Shown here: positions 48,691 to 60,446 of the stretch, one piece after another | Layout of the letters: every line of letters starts with the position of its first letter | Numbering within the stretch: the stretch's first letter is position 1 | Origin: Amphiura filiformis | Taxonomy: Eukaryota; Echinodermata; Ophiuroidea; Amphilepidida; Amphiuridae | Length of the DNA: 64,000 bases | Direction of reading: 5' to 3' | Assembly: GCF_039555335.1 (NCBI RefSeq) | Contig: NC_092644.1 | Coordinates: 47,470,428-47,534,427 of the forward strand | Translations under genes and position numbers: made by a program | Notes under the pieces: model-generated | Told to the model about the DNA's origin: nothing | The model's input: only the letters and a program-made list of their open reading frames with translations | Database searches by the model: none

Positions 48691-49799
48691 AGATTTTTAT
48701 TAAAAATAATGTTTTACAATTTGTAATCTGGGATCGGTATCATAAACAATTTTATATGTTACACAGCCAAGATCTACAACGGTAATACTGTTAATAATGT
48801 TACAAATGCAAAACAATATCATCTGCTAAAATTACTATTGTAAGCATGGTAAATGCAAAAGTTACAATTCCAGAATTACTGCTGCTAAGTTTTATCTAGC
48901 TACATTTTGATACCTACTTTTGACATGGTAAAAATGTCAATGACTTTCGCAATCATGATCTTGAGGGGTTTTTGAGGTTTTTGGTTCTTAAACTGTTTTC
49001 TTTTGGAATTTATTTTGGGCTGTTATTATTCACATTTCGGATATACTACGAATACTATTCCTTGATCATTCCACAACTTATTGATTGAATAGGCATACGT
49101 CATTGTTTTACCTGATTTAGATATACATGTATATTGGAAAACAAGTTTAAAATATAAAAGTGGTTGATCATGTAATGTACTTGTGCTATTCTCACGTAGT
49201 TTTCAATGTTAGTTAATCGAGCGGAAATATATGAAGTAGGGCTTTCTGGTACTCATGTACCTAATTTTAAAGTGCGATTACTACAGGAATAAGTACTTGC
49301 AGTATAGTATTTGAGGTTTGCTATTTTGAGATTTGTAAACAAAAGTACAGATTAGTACTTATTTAAAATGTCATATTTCCAGGAAAGCATGATATACTAG
49401 TATTCATTAGCTTGAGATGACTGCATCTAACATGAGATGAAACAAACGAACTCCAATTTGAGCTACGAAGGTCATTGTTATATTAATTATACATTGATCC
49501 TAAATCTGCAAGTTCAAACACGACATTTTGATTATTTCAGCAAAAGTATTTTCATAAAAGTGATTTTTTTCTTCTTTATGATACCATAAAAAAGATACTC
49601 AAATATCGCAGAATTTCTTCATTGTCTTGTTTTTTCTCTGTGTTTTAATCAAGCGTGTAGCAAACACAAATGTTGCACTCTTTCAGTGGCAGACCCTCCC
49701 AAATTAATATCGGCATAGAAGATGTTTACTTGATAATTATTTAAATGACGTATTTGGGGCTCGAGCAAACTGACATATGAAAATGTTGAGAGATAAAAA
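48691..49799. other. No gene recognised
   Basis: AT-rich, no extended ORF. 49100-49400 may hold a third, very diverged piece of the D1/D2 family (gttgatcatgtaat, tgaagtagg), but the match is weak. Confidence 0.35.
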
Positions 49800-49866
49800 G
49801 TCCGGACGCAGCGGGGATTGAAACCCGGTCGCTGGATTACCGGTCCAGACTCTAACCACTGGTAAT
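49800..49866 (-). pseudogene. tRNA-like fragment
   Basis: On the minus strand ccagtggttagagtctggac, then cggtaatccagcgaccgggt and ttcaatccccgctg resemble a tRNA from the D-arm onward. An anticodon stem CTGGA/TCCAG encloses loop CCGGTAA (GGT in anticodon position), followed by a T-arm-like CCGGG/CCCCG. The 5' acceptor strand is missing, the T-loop is irregular, and a T-run follows. Probably a tRNA pseudogene or the head of a truncated SINE. Confidence 0.5.
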
Positions 49867-50717
49867 TATTTATATAGATAATTTATGCAAAATCAGAGCC
49901 TACGCCAGGAGAAATGAACAGGTATTTGAATAAAAGTTTTAAGTTGGGTTGATGGTCACATGATGTAGATTTTTAATGACCAGGTCTTGAGTTCAGTGTT
50001 CTAAAAGGAAATTCATGTAAATGTCAATAACTGCTGAATCTGAAAGAGTCAAGTTGATTCAAGGACCCTTCAATAAAAAGACGGAGCTCTATGGTTAAGA
50101 ACCGCGTCTACACTAATGAAGGTATTTTATGCAATATTTACCTTTTCTCTTTTTTTTTCAAGTATTTCCTTCCTAAATGAATAAATTAATAAGAAAATAC
50201 GCTTGTTAAGTGACACTTAAAACAAGTTTATTGACACATATATTTCTTCAACAGGTTTCGTATGACGTTTTACGATGCCTCAATGTCAAATATCGCAATG
50301 ATCACGATCGCGACGTAATCTTTATTTTTTGTTGTTTTTGTTTACCCTTCTGTGGTTTTATGTTTCACTTTGGAAGAATGGTAAATTCAAGGATGATTAC
50401 TAATTTCGTGTTGTCGTATTTGTACATTTCTGTACAAAATTGCAGAAGCGAGGTGCGATTCTTAGTTGGGTATGGGAACACCGGATCTGATTCAAATGAC
50501 CACCAATTACCAGTCGTTTAAAAAACAATTCTTACTTAAGATAATTTGATGCGTGCTTGTGCTCCCGTACCCAATGACGATGACCCACTGCTGCGGGTAA
50601 AGACATATTGTATCTTAAGATTATTGCAGAATTCTAACAAACAAGCAAACAAACGTATAATGATTGCACTTACGTCAACCTATGAGATGAAAATATGCAA
50701 GCGCTGTAATGCGAAAC
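49867..50717. other. No gene recognised
   Basis: Contains a 103-residue plus-strand ORF (50210-50521) with a Phe/Cys-rich hydrophobic stretch, but no domain I know and no supporting signals. Confidence 0.4.
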
Positions 50718-51070
50718 AGTGGCGTACCGTGGCCGCCCCAACCCGGGGCTGAAGAAAATTCAATTTCGCCGCCCCTTCCTCAACAGCCCGAAAAGGTTGA
50801 CCCAATTGTTTTCTCGGTCGTTTGAAAAAGTGAAGAGCAAAAAAAAAAAAAAAAAAAAAAGGGTTTCAGGCGCTAGCGCCTAAAAGCAGCACATTTTGAT
50901 GTATAGTACCATTTTTTCAAAATTTTTATGCTTTATCAAATTTTTCCGCCCTTTTTTATTTACTAATTCTTTTTTGCCGCCCCCTTCGTTTTTGCCGCCC
51001 CTTCTTCTTCCGCCGCCCCTTCATTTTGGCCGCCCCTGCTTTTACCACGGGGGGCTGGCGCCCCCAAAGC
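50718..51070. repeat. GC-rich hAT-like MITE fragment
   Basis: Starts cagtggcgtaccgtggccgc, the kind of end seen on hAT-type elements, then a 22-base A-run (50840-50861) and repeated gccgcccctt units. It finishes in ggggggctggcgcccccaaa. The matching right terminus is not visible, so it is truncated or a different family. Composition is sharply unlike its surroundings. Confidence 0.4.
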
Positions 51071-52139
51071 CCCCTCCCCAAAAAAATACGCGCATGCGAA
51101 ATGTCTTGGGGAAATTTGGATATCTAAAACCTAACATTTGGTCTCTCTAAAATCTAAATTAGAAACGAAGCAAAATTCAAGACAGTTTAAAACTCAAGTA
51201 CATTACGAATATGGCCGTTTGCAATTACACGTAAGACAGACATACATTTGTAGCTCCATAAAACCAAGAATTAAAGTTAGTCTAAACTTTCGTAGCTGGG
51301 ACAAATCTCAACTTTCATTTTGATTGAAATTAGGAAATTCACATCTTTGTTAATTAATGTGATGCTGTGTGGTTTAATTTTGAAGAAGTGTAAACATGCA
51401 AGTGATAAAACTAATACGAATATTAATTTAGTCAACGTCGGCGGTCGCTGTCCGTAGACAGCCCTACTCCAAACTCTAGTGTCATTGGGTATGACTTTTT
51501 TTTAAAGTGGGTCATCGGGTATATTCGACAAAGGGGCATATTGACAGGCCCATACCGTCAGTTCTAAAGTTGAGTGCCCCCGGACATTAATTATACGTTA
51601 TGGGATAAAACGAAATATGGTAGATATTGGTGTAGGTTAACCTCAATAATAGTGGTAGCAAGTTAGTTTCTTTTATATGCAAGCAAACGTGAAAGGCATA
51701 CCTTGAGAGAAATCAAAAGCCACCGAGATTAATAAAGAGTACTTTATCAATCTAATAAAAAACAAACAAACAAAAAACAAACAAACTATTGATCCCTCAA
51801 TTTGCATTTATTTATTTTTAAAAAAGTATTGAAATTTGTTCAGTTCGGCTTCATATTTATAGATGACACACGCAGCAACCACTCAAATTAGTGAAATACC
51901 TTTAGCTAGGCAATTCCACATCGCGTCTGTTTGAATTTACAACTTTTCAAATCGCACCGAGTCAATTCCATTAATCATTTCTTGATTATTCCCATTTCTT
52001 TTTACGCACGTGCGGTATCATACTTAAACTTATGACAACTAAAACAAGTGCGGACATTAATTTTGTGAGGTATTTATCATGTTTATTAAACGGTTGGTTT
52101 CTGTATTAATCATAAGCAGAGTATTAGAAAGATAACTAG
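51071..52139. other. No gene recognised
   Basis: AT-rich, with an aaacaaacaaac run at 51757-51785. No conserved frame. Confidence 0.4.
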
Positions 52140-53095
52140 TGGCAAATGGTGGTCATAGACCACAAACCTAGCTGGGGCATGTTGGTGTTGTGGAGGTATC
52201 TGACCCCTACAAAATGTTCCAAAAATGCTCCCCTGGTCAAGAGGTTTGTTTTCACCAAGTTTGAGTCCCGTACTCCTAACAGATGTCCAAAAAATTCAAT
52301 TCTAAGATTTGACCCCAGATGACCTTTGACCTGACCTATGCATGATGTTCCATAATGTTCCCCTGGTCTTGAGGTTTGTTGTCACCATGTTTAAGTCCCA
52401 TACCTCTTACAGATATCCAGAAAATGAAATTCTACGATTTGACCCCAGATGACCCTTGACATGACCCTTGCACAGTGTTCCAAAATGTTCCCCAGGTCAG
52501 TAAGTTTGTTGTTGTGGAGTTTGAGCCCCGTACCCCTAACAGATGTCCAGAAAATGCATTTAGAAAATTTGACCTCTACATGACCTTTGACCTGACCCCT
52601 GCAAAATGTTCCCCTGGTCATGAGATTTGTTGTCACTGAGTTTTAGCCCCATACCCCTTGCAGATATCCAGAAAATGAAGTTATAAAGATTTTACCCCAG
52701 ATAACCTTTGACCTGACCCCTGCAAAGTGTTCCAACATGTTCCCCTGATCATTAAGTTTGTTGTCACCAAGTTTGAGCCCCGTACCCCTTACAGATGTCC
52801 AGGAAATGCGTTTCTAAAATTTGACCTCTGCATGACCTTTGACCTGACCCCCGCAAAATGTTCCCTTGGTCATGAGATTTATTGTATTGAGTTTGAGCCC
52901 CATACCCCTTACAGATGTCCAGATAATGCAATTGTAAGATTTTACCCCTTAATGACCTTTGACCCCAATTCTGTGTGCAAGGTATGGGCACTGGTAAAGC
53001 CGATGCACATGTGTAAGTGACGACATTGTGCTATGTAATATGTGGCAGAAGAAGCATTTTGAAGATATTTGGTTATATACCGAAAATGCCCTTTA
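52140..53095. repeat. Repeat array, first subfamily (about 120-130 bp units)
   Basis: About six units share gttccccnggtcatgaggtttgtt-type and ccccttacagatgtccagaaaatg-type stretches (mismatches between units), each ending in tgacctttgacctgacc or a near form. Exact TGACCTTTGACC occurs at about 52320, 52581, 52833 and 52953. The left border carries a near-palindrome gtggtcatagaccac (52149) and cctagctgggg (52168); related motifs recur at 53251 and in the hairpin at 55153. Confidence 0.85.
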
Positions 53096-55085
53096 ATGAC
53101 ATTTGATCCCAATTCTGTTTGCACCCTATGGGCACTGGATATAGCCGATACATGTGTGCAAGTTACGTAATTGTAGGGTGTAATATGTAGGAGGAGAAGC
53201 ATTTTGAAGTTTTGTTGCCAGAAGAAGAAAGAAAGAACTAGACTTAGCTGTGGTCTAAGACCACGAACACAGCCGTGTTTTGACGCCTTAATGACCTTTG
53301 ACCTCAAAATATATAAAACGCCCATAGACATTGGCTAATGTCAATGTATGGGTGCAAGTGGCACCACTTTGCTATGTTATTTGTGGCAGAAAGGGGCATT
53401 TTGAAGGTTTTTCGTCTCAGACCGGAAGTGACCCCTTAATGACCTTTGACCCCAAATGAAAAAATACCACATGTACAATAGGTAAACACAATTTACGTGT
53501 GAATATACCATCACCCTCCAATGTTTTTCTTAGCAAATAAAAAATTTTGAAGGTTTTTCGTTTTATACCGGAAGTGACCCCTTAATGACCTTTGATTCCA
53601 AATTTGTGAGGACCCCATAGACACTGGGTAATAACAATGCATGTGTGCAAGTGGCGTCACTTTCATACGTAATTTGTGGAAGAAGAAGCATTTTAAAGGA
53701 ATTTCGTTTTATACCGGAAGTAGCCCCTTAATGACCTTTGACCCTAAATGAAAAAATACCACAAATGCACAGAGTAACTACAATTTATTTGTGAACATAC
53801 CGTTACTGTCCTATGTTTTTCTTAGCAAATAAAAATTTTTGAAGGTTTTTCGTTTTATACCGGAAGTGACCCCTTAATGACCTTTGACCCCAAATCTGTG
53901 AGGACCCCATAGACACTGGCTAATAACAATGCATGTGTGCAAGTGGTGTCACTCTCCTACGTAATCTGTGAGAGAAGAAGCATTTTGAGTTGAAATCACG
54001 TTTTTGACCCCTATGACCCCTGTTTGACCTTTGACCCCACGAGTTTCATATGACATGTAGGGGCATGGTCAATGATCATTAATGACCAAGTTAGGCCAAA
54101 ATCGGTGCAAGCATGTAAGTGCTAGAGCAAATGTAGTGGTCGGCAGAAGAAAGAAGAAGAAGAACTAGACTTAGCTGTGGTCTAACCCACGAACACAGCC
54201 GTGGTGTGACCCCTAATAACCTTTGACCCCAAAATATATGAAAACGCCCATAGACATTGGCTAATGTCAATGCATGGGTGCATGTGGCACCACTTTGCTA
54301 TGTTATTTGTGGCAGAAGGGGCATTTTGAAGGTTTTTCATCTCAGACCGGAAGTGACCGCTTAATGACCTTTAACCCCAAATAAAAAAATACCACATATG
54401 AATTGGGTAACCACAATTCATGTGTGAACATACCGTTAATGTCCTATGTTTTTCTTAGCAAATAAAAAATTTTGAAGGTTTTTCGTTTTATACAGGAAGT
54501 GACCCCTTAATGACCTTTGACCCAAAATATGTGAGGACCCCATAGACACTGGGTAATAACAATGCATGTGTGCAAGTGCTGTCACTCTCCTACGTAATTT
54601 GTGGAAGAAGAAACATTTTAAAGGTATTTTGTTTTATACCGGAAGTGGCCCCTTAATGACCTTTGACCCTAAATAAAAAAATACCACATATACACAGGGT
54701 AACTACAATTTATGTGTTAACATACCGTTACTGTCCTATGTTTTTCTTAGCAAATAAAAAATTTTGAAGGTTTTTCGTTTTATACCGGAAGTGACCCCTT
54801 AATGACCTTTGACGCCAAATCTGTGAGGACCACATAGACACTGGGTAATAGCAATGCATGTGTGCAAGTGGTGTCACTGTCCTACGTAATCTGTGAGAGA
54901 AGAAGCATTTTGAGTTGAAATCACGTTTTTGACCCCTATGACCCCTGCGTGACCTTTGACCCCACGAGTTTCATATGACATGTAGGGGCATGGTCAATGA
55001 TGGTTGTGACCAAGTTAGGTCAAAATCGGTGTAAGCATGTAAGTGCTAGAGCAAATGTAGTGGTCGGCAGAAGAAGAAAGAAAGA
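53096..55085. repeat. Repeat array, second subfamily (146-bp units in a 926-bp duplication)
   Basis: Units of about 146 bp contain accggaagtgaccccttaat followed by gacctttgacccc. Two unit types alternate: one continues aaatgaaaaaataccaca, the other ctgtgaggaccccatagaca. A higher-order tandem duplication of about 926 bp puts cta-gacttagctgtggtcta at 53239 and 54165. TGACC starts fall at 53292, 53440, 53586, 53732, 53878, 54025 and, in the second copy, 54217, 54365, 54511, 54657, 54803, 54950. No coding sequence. Confidence 0.9.
53420..54965. promoter_or_regulatory. Phased ETS-type and DR1 nuclear-receptor-type motifs
   Basis: Most units carry ACCGGAAGTG, an ETS-family consensus, about 15-20 bases before TGACCTTTGACC, the complement of GGTCAAAGGTCA, a DR1 element of the kind bound by RXR heterodimers, HNF4 and COUP-TF. 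The motifs are plainly present. Binding or enhancer activity is inference: they may simply be part of the repeat sequence. Confidence 0.3.
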
Positions 55086-55101
55086 ACCTGTAAGAAAAAA
55101 G

Positions 55102-55187
55102 ACACAGCCGTGACTAACGTCACGGCTGTGTAAGAATCGGAGAGCATTACAGTACCTAGCTGGGGGTGTAAACCCCCCAGCTAGGTA
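55102..55187. other. Two perfect hairpins at the array's right end
   Basis: First: a 13-bp stem ACACAGCCGTGAC with its complement (55102-55114, 55119-55131), loop TAAC. Second: a 14-bp stem TACCTAGCTGGGGG with its complement (55153-55166, 55174-55187), loop of seven. The first stem reuses the acacagccgtg of the repeat units (53268, 54194), and the second reuses the cctagctgggg of the left border. They look like terminal structures of the element that carried the array. Confidence 0.7.
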
Positions 55188-55238
55188 AATAGAATAGGAA
55201 TTTGGGTTGGTGTTGAAATGAAATGACTAGAGCTAAAG

Positions 55239-56580
55239 TAATCATGCTTATAGCCCACGCAAACATAATACTGTGTTGGGCTTAAAAGTTAATGTGATTT
55301 TCACACACATTCATTCCCTTATACAAAAAAAAAAAAAAATGTCTACAAAATATGTTCTATTTACCACATAGGCTATATTTAATACTACACCATCTTTTTG
55401 TTTGAATCGCTTCAGCAAAAACGTGAAACTTATGTTATTCCTGTTCTTTCTTATTTTTGTATTTTGCTCCACATTCGACTTTGTCATTGACTTCCATATT
55501 GCTTCTGACTTCCCTTTTCTTTGATATCTGACTTTCATCTGTCTTTCATTGATCTTTCTGTCGCCCTTGCTTCTAAATATAGTTCCAAAAGCATCAAATC
55601 ACACCAAAGGAACATTATTGACACAATAAAACGGGTGAACATTTGTCATGTTCATTTGCAGTGGTAACTCATATGTGCTCGATCGAATCACGTGACTCAC
55701 GTGAATCAATTTCTCGTCCATCTTTAAGGGTTTATATTTATGGAAAGACACCATCAAAATAGAGCAGGTGAATCGTAATATATGATGAAGCTATAGTAAA
55801 TGATAAAATAATACATTATAGAAGAAATTGTGACAATTATTTAATTTATCTGGATGTCATATTTCAGCAAAGGTGTCCCTCTTCTATTTTGCATCATGAC
55901 GTAACGCATAGCAGGTGCCAGATACCTATTCTATGTTTCAGTTTCTACAAGGCACATTAGATGTTTGAGCAACATCAATAAATCATCTATAGTCCGTCTA
56001 GCAACATTACAACCACGTTTCAAATTGCTAGAAATGCAGCATAAATTCACGTTCTGATGCGCGATAACTGGAGCGTTACAAATGGATTTTATGATAACGA
56101 TTTGATTGGGCAACCATACGTAATTACATCTATCAGTCTATACGAGGTGCTATGGTCAAAGATAGGTAAAATAGTTAGTTCTTTAATTATCGTAAGTACA
56201 TAAGAAAAAAGGCAGATTGTAGGCTCAATAAAGAAATGCAAATAGGCGACCATCTTGTAAACCTAACCACAACTCCAACCAATACCGTAATCCTAAATTT
56301 AACCCTTAACTACATGGTAACCCTAACCCGTAAGTGCCACTTAAACTTGACAGCAGTGGATAAATAGAAAAGAAAACTATTTTAAGCCGTGAGATGTTTT
56401 TAAACCGGCAGCTTTAATGCATTAAGGGAATAAGGTTTGATGATTCGCTATTGTAAATAGATAATGATAAACGATAATGAAAACGTTACTTTTGACGGCG
56501 CAATGATTATCACTTTGAGCGTTGCGATTGGAATGAAATATAGTACAGGCATGGCAAGTTACTAGACTTGGAGGCAGTAG
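55239..56580. repeat. Block R2 of the thrice-repeated region
   Basis: Counterpart of R1. It is colinear to about 56180, then more diverged through 56340-56580 (gagcgttgcgattggaatga). It contains the second copy of the conserved island at 55918-56060. No maintained ORF apart from the island's minus-strand frame. Confidence 0.75.
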
Positions 56581-56940
56581 CGTAGAGAGCGGGAGAGGAC
56601 GTGGGGGTCAAAGCCCCCCGACTAAAAAATAGATAGGGTACAGTCAAACAGAGCTAAAATCAATGTCAATATCATTGCATAGTAATTGTATCCTGTGAAA
56701 AAATCTACATTGAAGTGAGGTATGTATGACTGTGACGTTGGTAAACGAGCAAATGTTTTGTCTGACAGATATCTAATCTTTCAGGTACCTTATTAGCTGA
56801 ATTATTCAACATTTGTATTAGCGTCAATCCGTCTTAAAATGTACGTGTGGGGGACAATCTGGCGGAAAAGAATAAAATAATGAGTCATTTTACCGAAAGG
56901 TAGGGACATGTCCCCATGCCCCCGATTGACGTCCCATGAT
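56574..56940. repeat. Possible hAT-like repeat remnant
   Basis: cagtagcgtagagagcggga, with gtgggggtcaaagcccccc nearby, recalls ends of hAT-type MITEs, and atgtccccatgcccccgatt at 56908 looks like the opposite arm. The pairing is imperfect and no target duplication was found. Confidence 0.3.
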
Positions 56941-57166
56941 TGAACGCGAAGGAGCATTGTAATGAAACTTAATATTTTTCAACCATTTGTTTCATGACTG
57001 TATTTAACGTTGATCAAGAATAGGTTTAGTCACTTTTACTCATTTAATATTTTTTACTCTCAATAGCACCGAGATGATGTCAAAAGGACCATAGCCAAGA
57101 GAAATATTATGGTGCTTCACTGCAACGAGTTTTTTCTTACTTTTCTTTTCTTACTTTTCATTTTCT

Positions 57167-57462
57167 CCTCTCCTCTTCTCTTCTCTTCTCTTCTCTTCTC
57201 TTCTCTTCTCTTCTCTTCTCTTCTCTTCTCTTCTCTTCTTCTCTTCTCTTCTCTTCTCTTCTCTTCTCTTCTCTTCTCTTCTCTTCTCTTCTCTTCTCTT
57301 CTCTTCTCTTCTCTTCTCTTCTCTTCTCTTCTCTTCTCTTCTCATCTCTTCTCTTCTCTTCTCATCTCTTCTCTTCTCTTCTCTTCTCTTCTCTCTCTTC
57401 TCTTCTCTTCTCTTCTCTTCTCTTCTCTCTTCTCTTCTCTTCTCTTCTCTTCTCTTCTCTTC
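57167..57462. repeat. (TTCTC)n microsatellite
   Basis: About 290 bases of ttctc units with a few interruptions (57239, 57343, 57363, 57392, 57427). The LLFSS-repeat ORF on one strand and the Arg/Glu-repeat ORF on the other are products of the period. Confidence 0.98.
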
Positions 57463-58744
57463 CTCGTTATTTTTCGCCGTAGGAGTAGTGATGTAGCAGC
57501 ATTAATTGCCATAACAATGGGCTTACACTATTTGTGAATGCATTGCCTTGCACTAGACGTTCCGCCGTTATGCTGATCACTCGCACCTGTAACATTAGTG
57601 TCTTTTAAAAGAGCGGTATTTAATCAATCTATAATTGCACACATACACCGGTGATGAGTACATCCTGCTTATATAGCCGGCGATACATTCCAATATTGTG
57701 TGCACTAATTGCTATGGTATTATTGTATACTTCATAATTATTATAATGAATAATAACAAGTCAATATTGTTGTTTCAGGTTCTGCGACAAACCCAGGTTC
57801 TTACTTCTGACTTTGTTTATCTGCCCTGTATTGATCTTTCTCTTGCCCTTGCTCCTAAATACAACTCCTATGCACCAATTCACACTTTAGTTACATTACT
57901 GATTCTGTAAAATGGGAGAAACTTTGTTATGTTCATTTGCAGTGGTAAATCATTTATGCTACGATCGAATCACGTGGTTCGTTCCACGTTGAAAATATAT
58001 TTTGTAAACACAGCTAAATTAAAAAGTCGCCACTAGTTCCATCCCCATTTAATCAGAGTCTGATGAGGTTATGGCAAAATAACTTATATAATAATTTACT
58101 TTACACTTTCCTTCGAAGGTTGATACCAAATTTGATATCAAAAGTTTAATCATCGTGAGCATAGGAACCGTTGTTTGGAAATTCGTGCCACAAATAATAC
58201 ATTACAGGAGAATTAGACATTAGAAAATTATTTTATTTAACTACATATCTAGAAACATTATAGACACGTTCTAAATTACTAGAAATGCAGCTTTAAATTC
58301 TCATTCTGATGCTTGAGAACTGGAGTGTTGCGTGTTAATATTAATGATTACCACAGACCCTAGAAAAAGAGTGTCTGTGGTATTACACACTCATTCAACA
58401 ACTCTTCCTATACTTTTGTATAGGACCCAACCGTTGTTAATCCATGATGAATCCACACTTTTACAGTAAGCGTATGCGCGAACGCCAGCGCACATCCGCG
58501 TTACGCGTGAGCGGGTAAAATTCGTCATGTCTGGAATCTGTGTGCGTATCACGCTTACAAGTTGAATTCAGTATTTTGGAAGTATCGGATAAAGATTGCC
58601 GTTTTATTCAGTTTTATTGCTGATATCAACAGAAATCGCCGATCTTTTTGTAAGGCTGACTGTCAATGATTAACTTACATTCCTCATGTTCCTCATGATT
58701 ACCATGTGAATTATACGATCTTTAGCTTGTTTTCGTTGTTGAAA

Positions 58745-58902
58745 GGGATTCAATCATGTTTCACCGTTGTTCATCACCGATTAACAACTCGCGTCACTTC
58801 GCTCGGGCAGCTAAAGCTGCCCTCGCGAAGTAAACCACGCAGACGACGCGGACGCATCGTTGTTAATCGGTGATGAACAACGGTGAAACATGATTGAATC
58901 CC
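58745..58902. mobile_element. Perfect 44-bp inverted repeat element (158 bp)
   Basis: Arms 58745-58788 and 58859-58902 are exact complements, beginning GGGATTCAATCATGTTTCAC. The centre contains a second inverted repeat, ACTTCGC..GGGCAGCT with AGCTGCCC..GCGAAGT. A degenerate relative of the inner arm (ccgttgttaatccatgatga) lies at 58431. Perfect arms imply recent insertion or active correction. No clear target duplication. Confidence 0.85.
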
Positions 58903-58999
58903 TAAAGGTATTATGGTCAAAGGAGTTAATAGAATAGATACTTAGATCATTAATACGTGTTTACAACCATTGTTATAATTCTATAATTTTATTCTAAAA

Positions 59000-59799
59000 T
59001 TCATATATATATACGAGCTATATAACAGCATGGCATGCGTGATTGGTCAATAGCCGAAGATAAACAACATTAATGGTCACTTTTCCGGTAGTAATAAGCC
59101 GCGCTAGAACCCATGGACGCTCGCGAGTCCAATGTACATATCACATAATCACATAATATGCTTACGCGCTATTTACTCAAAGCGCGAGAGATGTACGTGA
59201 TGTTCACGCGCATCCAAACAAGATGGACTGAGCACGTAAACATTTTTCTTTCAATTGGTGATGGAAAAACTTTCAAAAAAGGATAAGGAACTGGTAATTT
59301 GTTTAGTCTAAAATTATTGTATTTTTAGTTTTGGAGGGCATTAACATCGCGTAGAATGTTGCGTATGTATGACCAGGGTTCATTATTTACATATTTTCAT
59401 GACTAATCGGTTGGTCCTGAAAATATATGAATGGACCACAAATTTAAAGAATGCACAAAAACACAACTTTACTGCATAAATGCAACATAAATCCTATTCA
59501 TATAATACATTATTTGTAATGAACACAATTAACATGAACTAGGCGCGATTCCTTATGAAGTTATCTGTATACAGAAGCGTGATCATGGTTACGGGGAATG
59601 GGTCACTTGCATAAATTAGATGCGTTATTGGCGTAAGCCTATATTGTTTAAACAAAAGCGTTTACTTTCGTCTGTTTCTCTCTCCCCTACCCCTTTCCTT
59701 CTATTTTCTTTATTTCCTGCATTTTGTTCAAAGAATGAAATCAAAGTAGAGAGACATGTGTTAAAACGATAAGCCGGAGCAACATCCATATACTACTTT
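59000..59799. other. No gene recognised
   Basis: 59000-59260 is comparatively CpG-rich (gctcgcgagtcc, ttacgcgctatttac, aagcgcgagag) and may be another degenerate element; the rest is AT-rich. A pyrimidine tract and ttctttcag at 59810-59818 resembles a splice acceptor. Confidence 0.35.
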
Positions 59800-60446
59800 A
59801 TTCTCCCGATTCTTTCAGGTGAAATACAGCAATCATTCAGAAAGAACGACACATGAATGTTTGACAAACATTTCTATCTCAGGTAAATCAATGAGGTCCC
59901 AGGAGTATACATGGCAAGGAAAGAATTGAAGGGAGGTAGTTGTTATGTGGATTATATGAGCTCGACTCATGGGAAGTCTCCCAGAATGCAGTGTAACCTT
60001 TCTATACGATGTTTTATATTATTACGATATGTCGCTGCCTCAGTATATACCAAATAGCACATATTGGTTTATTGTCAATCCTATTTCGTTCAAATATTTA
60101 CAAAAAGGCCGATAGTGAAAATGCATTGATAGTTGACATTGTCTTGTTTGCCTGTTTTTCATCTACCTCGATATGTTGCACTTGCCAAGGTGCTCTCAAA
60201 ACTGTATGCTCAAGTGACATTTGAAGGCTCTTTGTTCATTTATGGAGTATAGATTTATGGATAAAGATAGTTTGGAATGCCTGAAAACAAAACAATACGA
60301 CCAGTTTTTGTTGTTCACGGAGTGAACATTTATCCCCCACTTGAACCCACATCTCATATGCACAGTTTATCCCTTACATACACTGTGTCTTGAATAGCTA
60401 ATATAGCCCATCAACCCTGATTAAGAAGCTAGGAAATAATTCCTAA

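Noticed and set aside
50210-50521. 103-residue ORF with a Phe/Cys-rich stretch
   Set aside because: No domain, splice or promoter support, and composition is what AT-rich DNA gives by chance.
57109-57537. 142-residue Leu/Phe/Ser repeat ORF and the opposite Arg/Glu repeat ORF
   Set aside because: Translations of the (TTCTC)n microsatellite.
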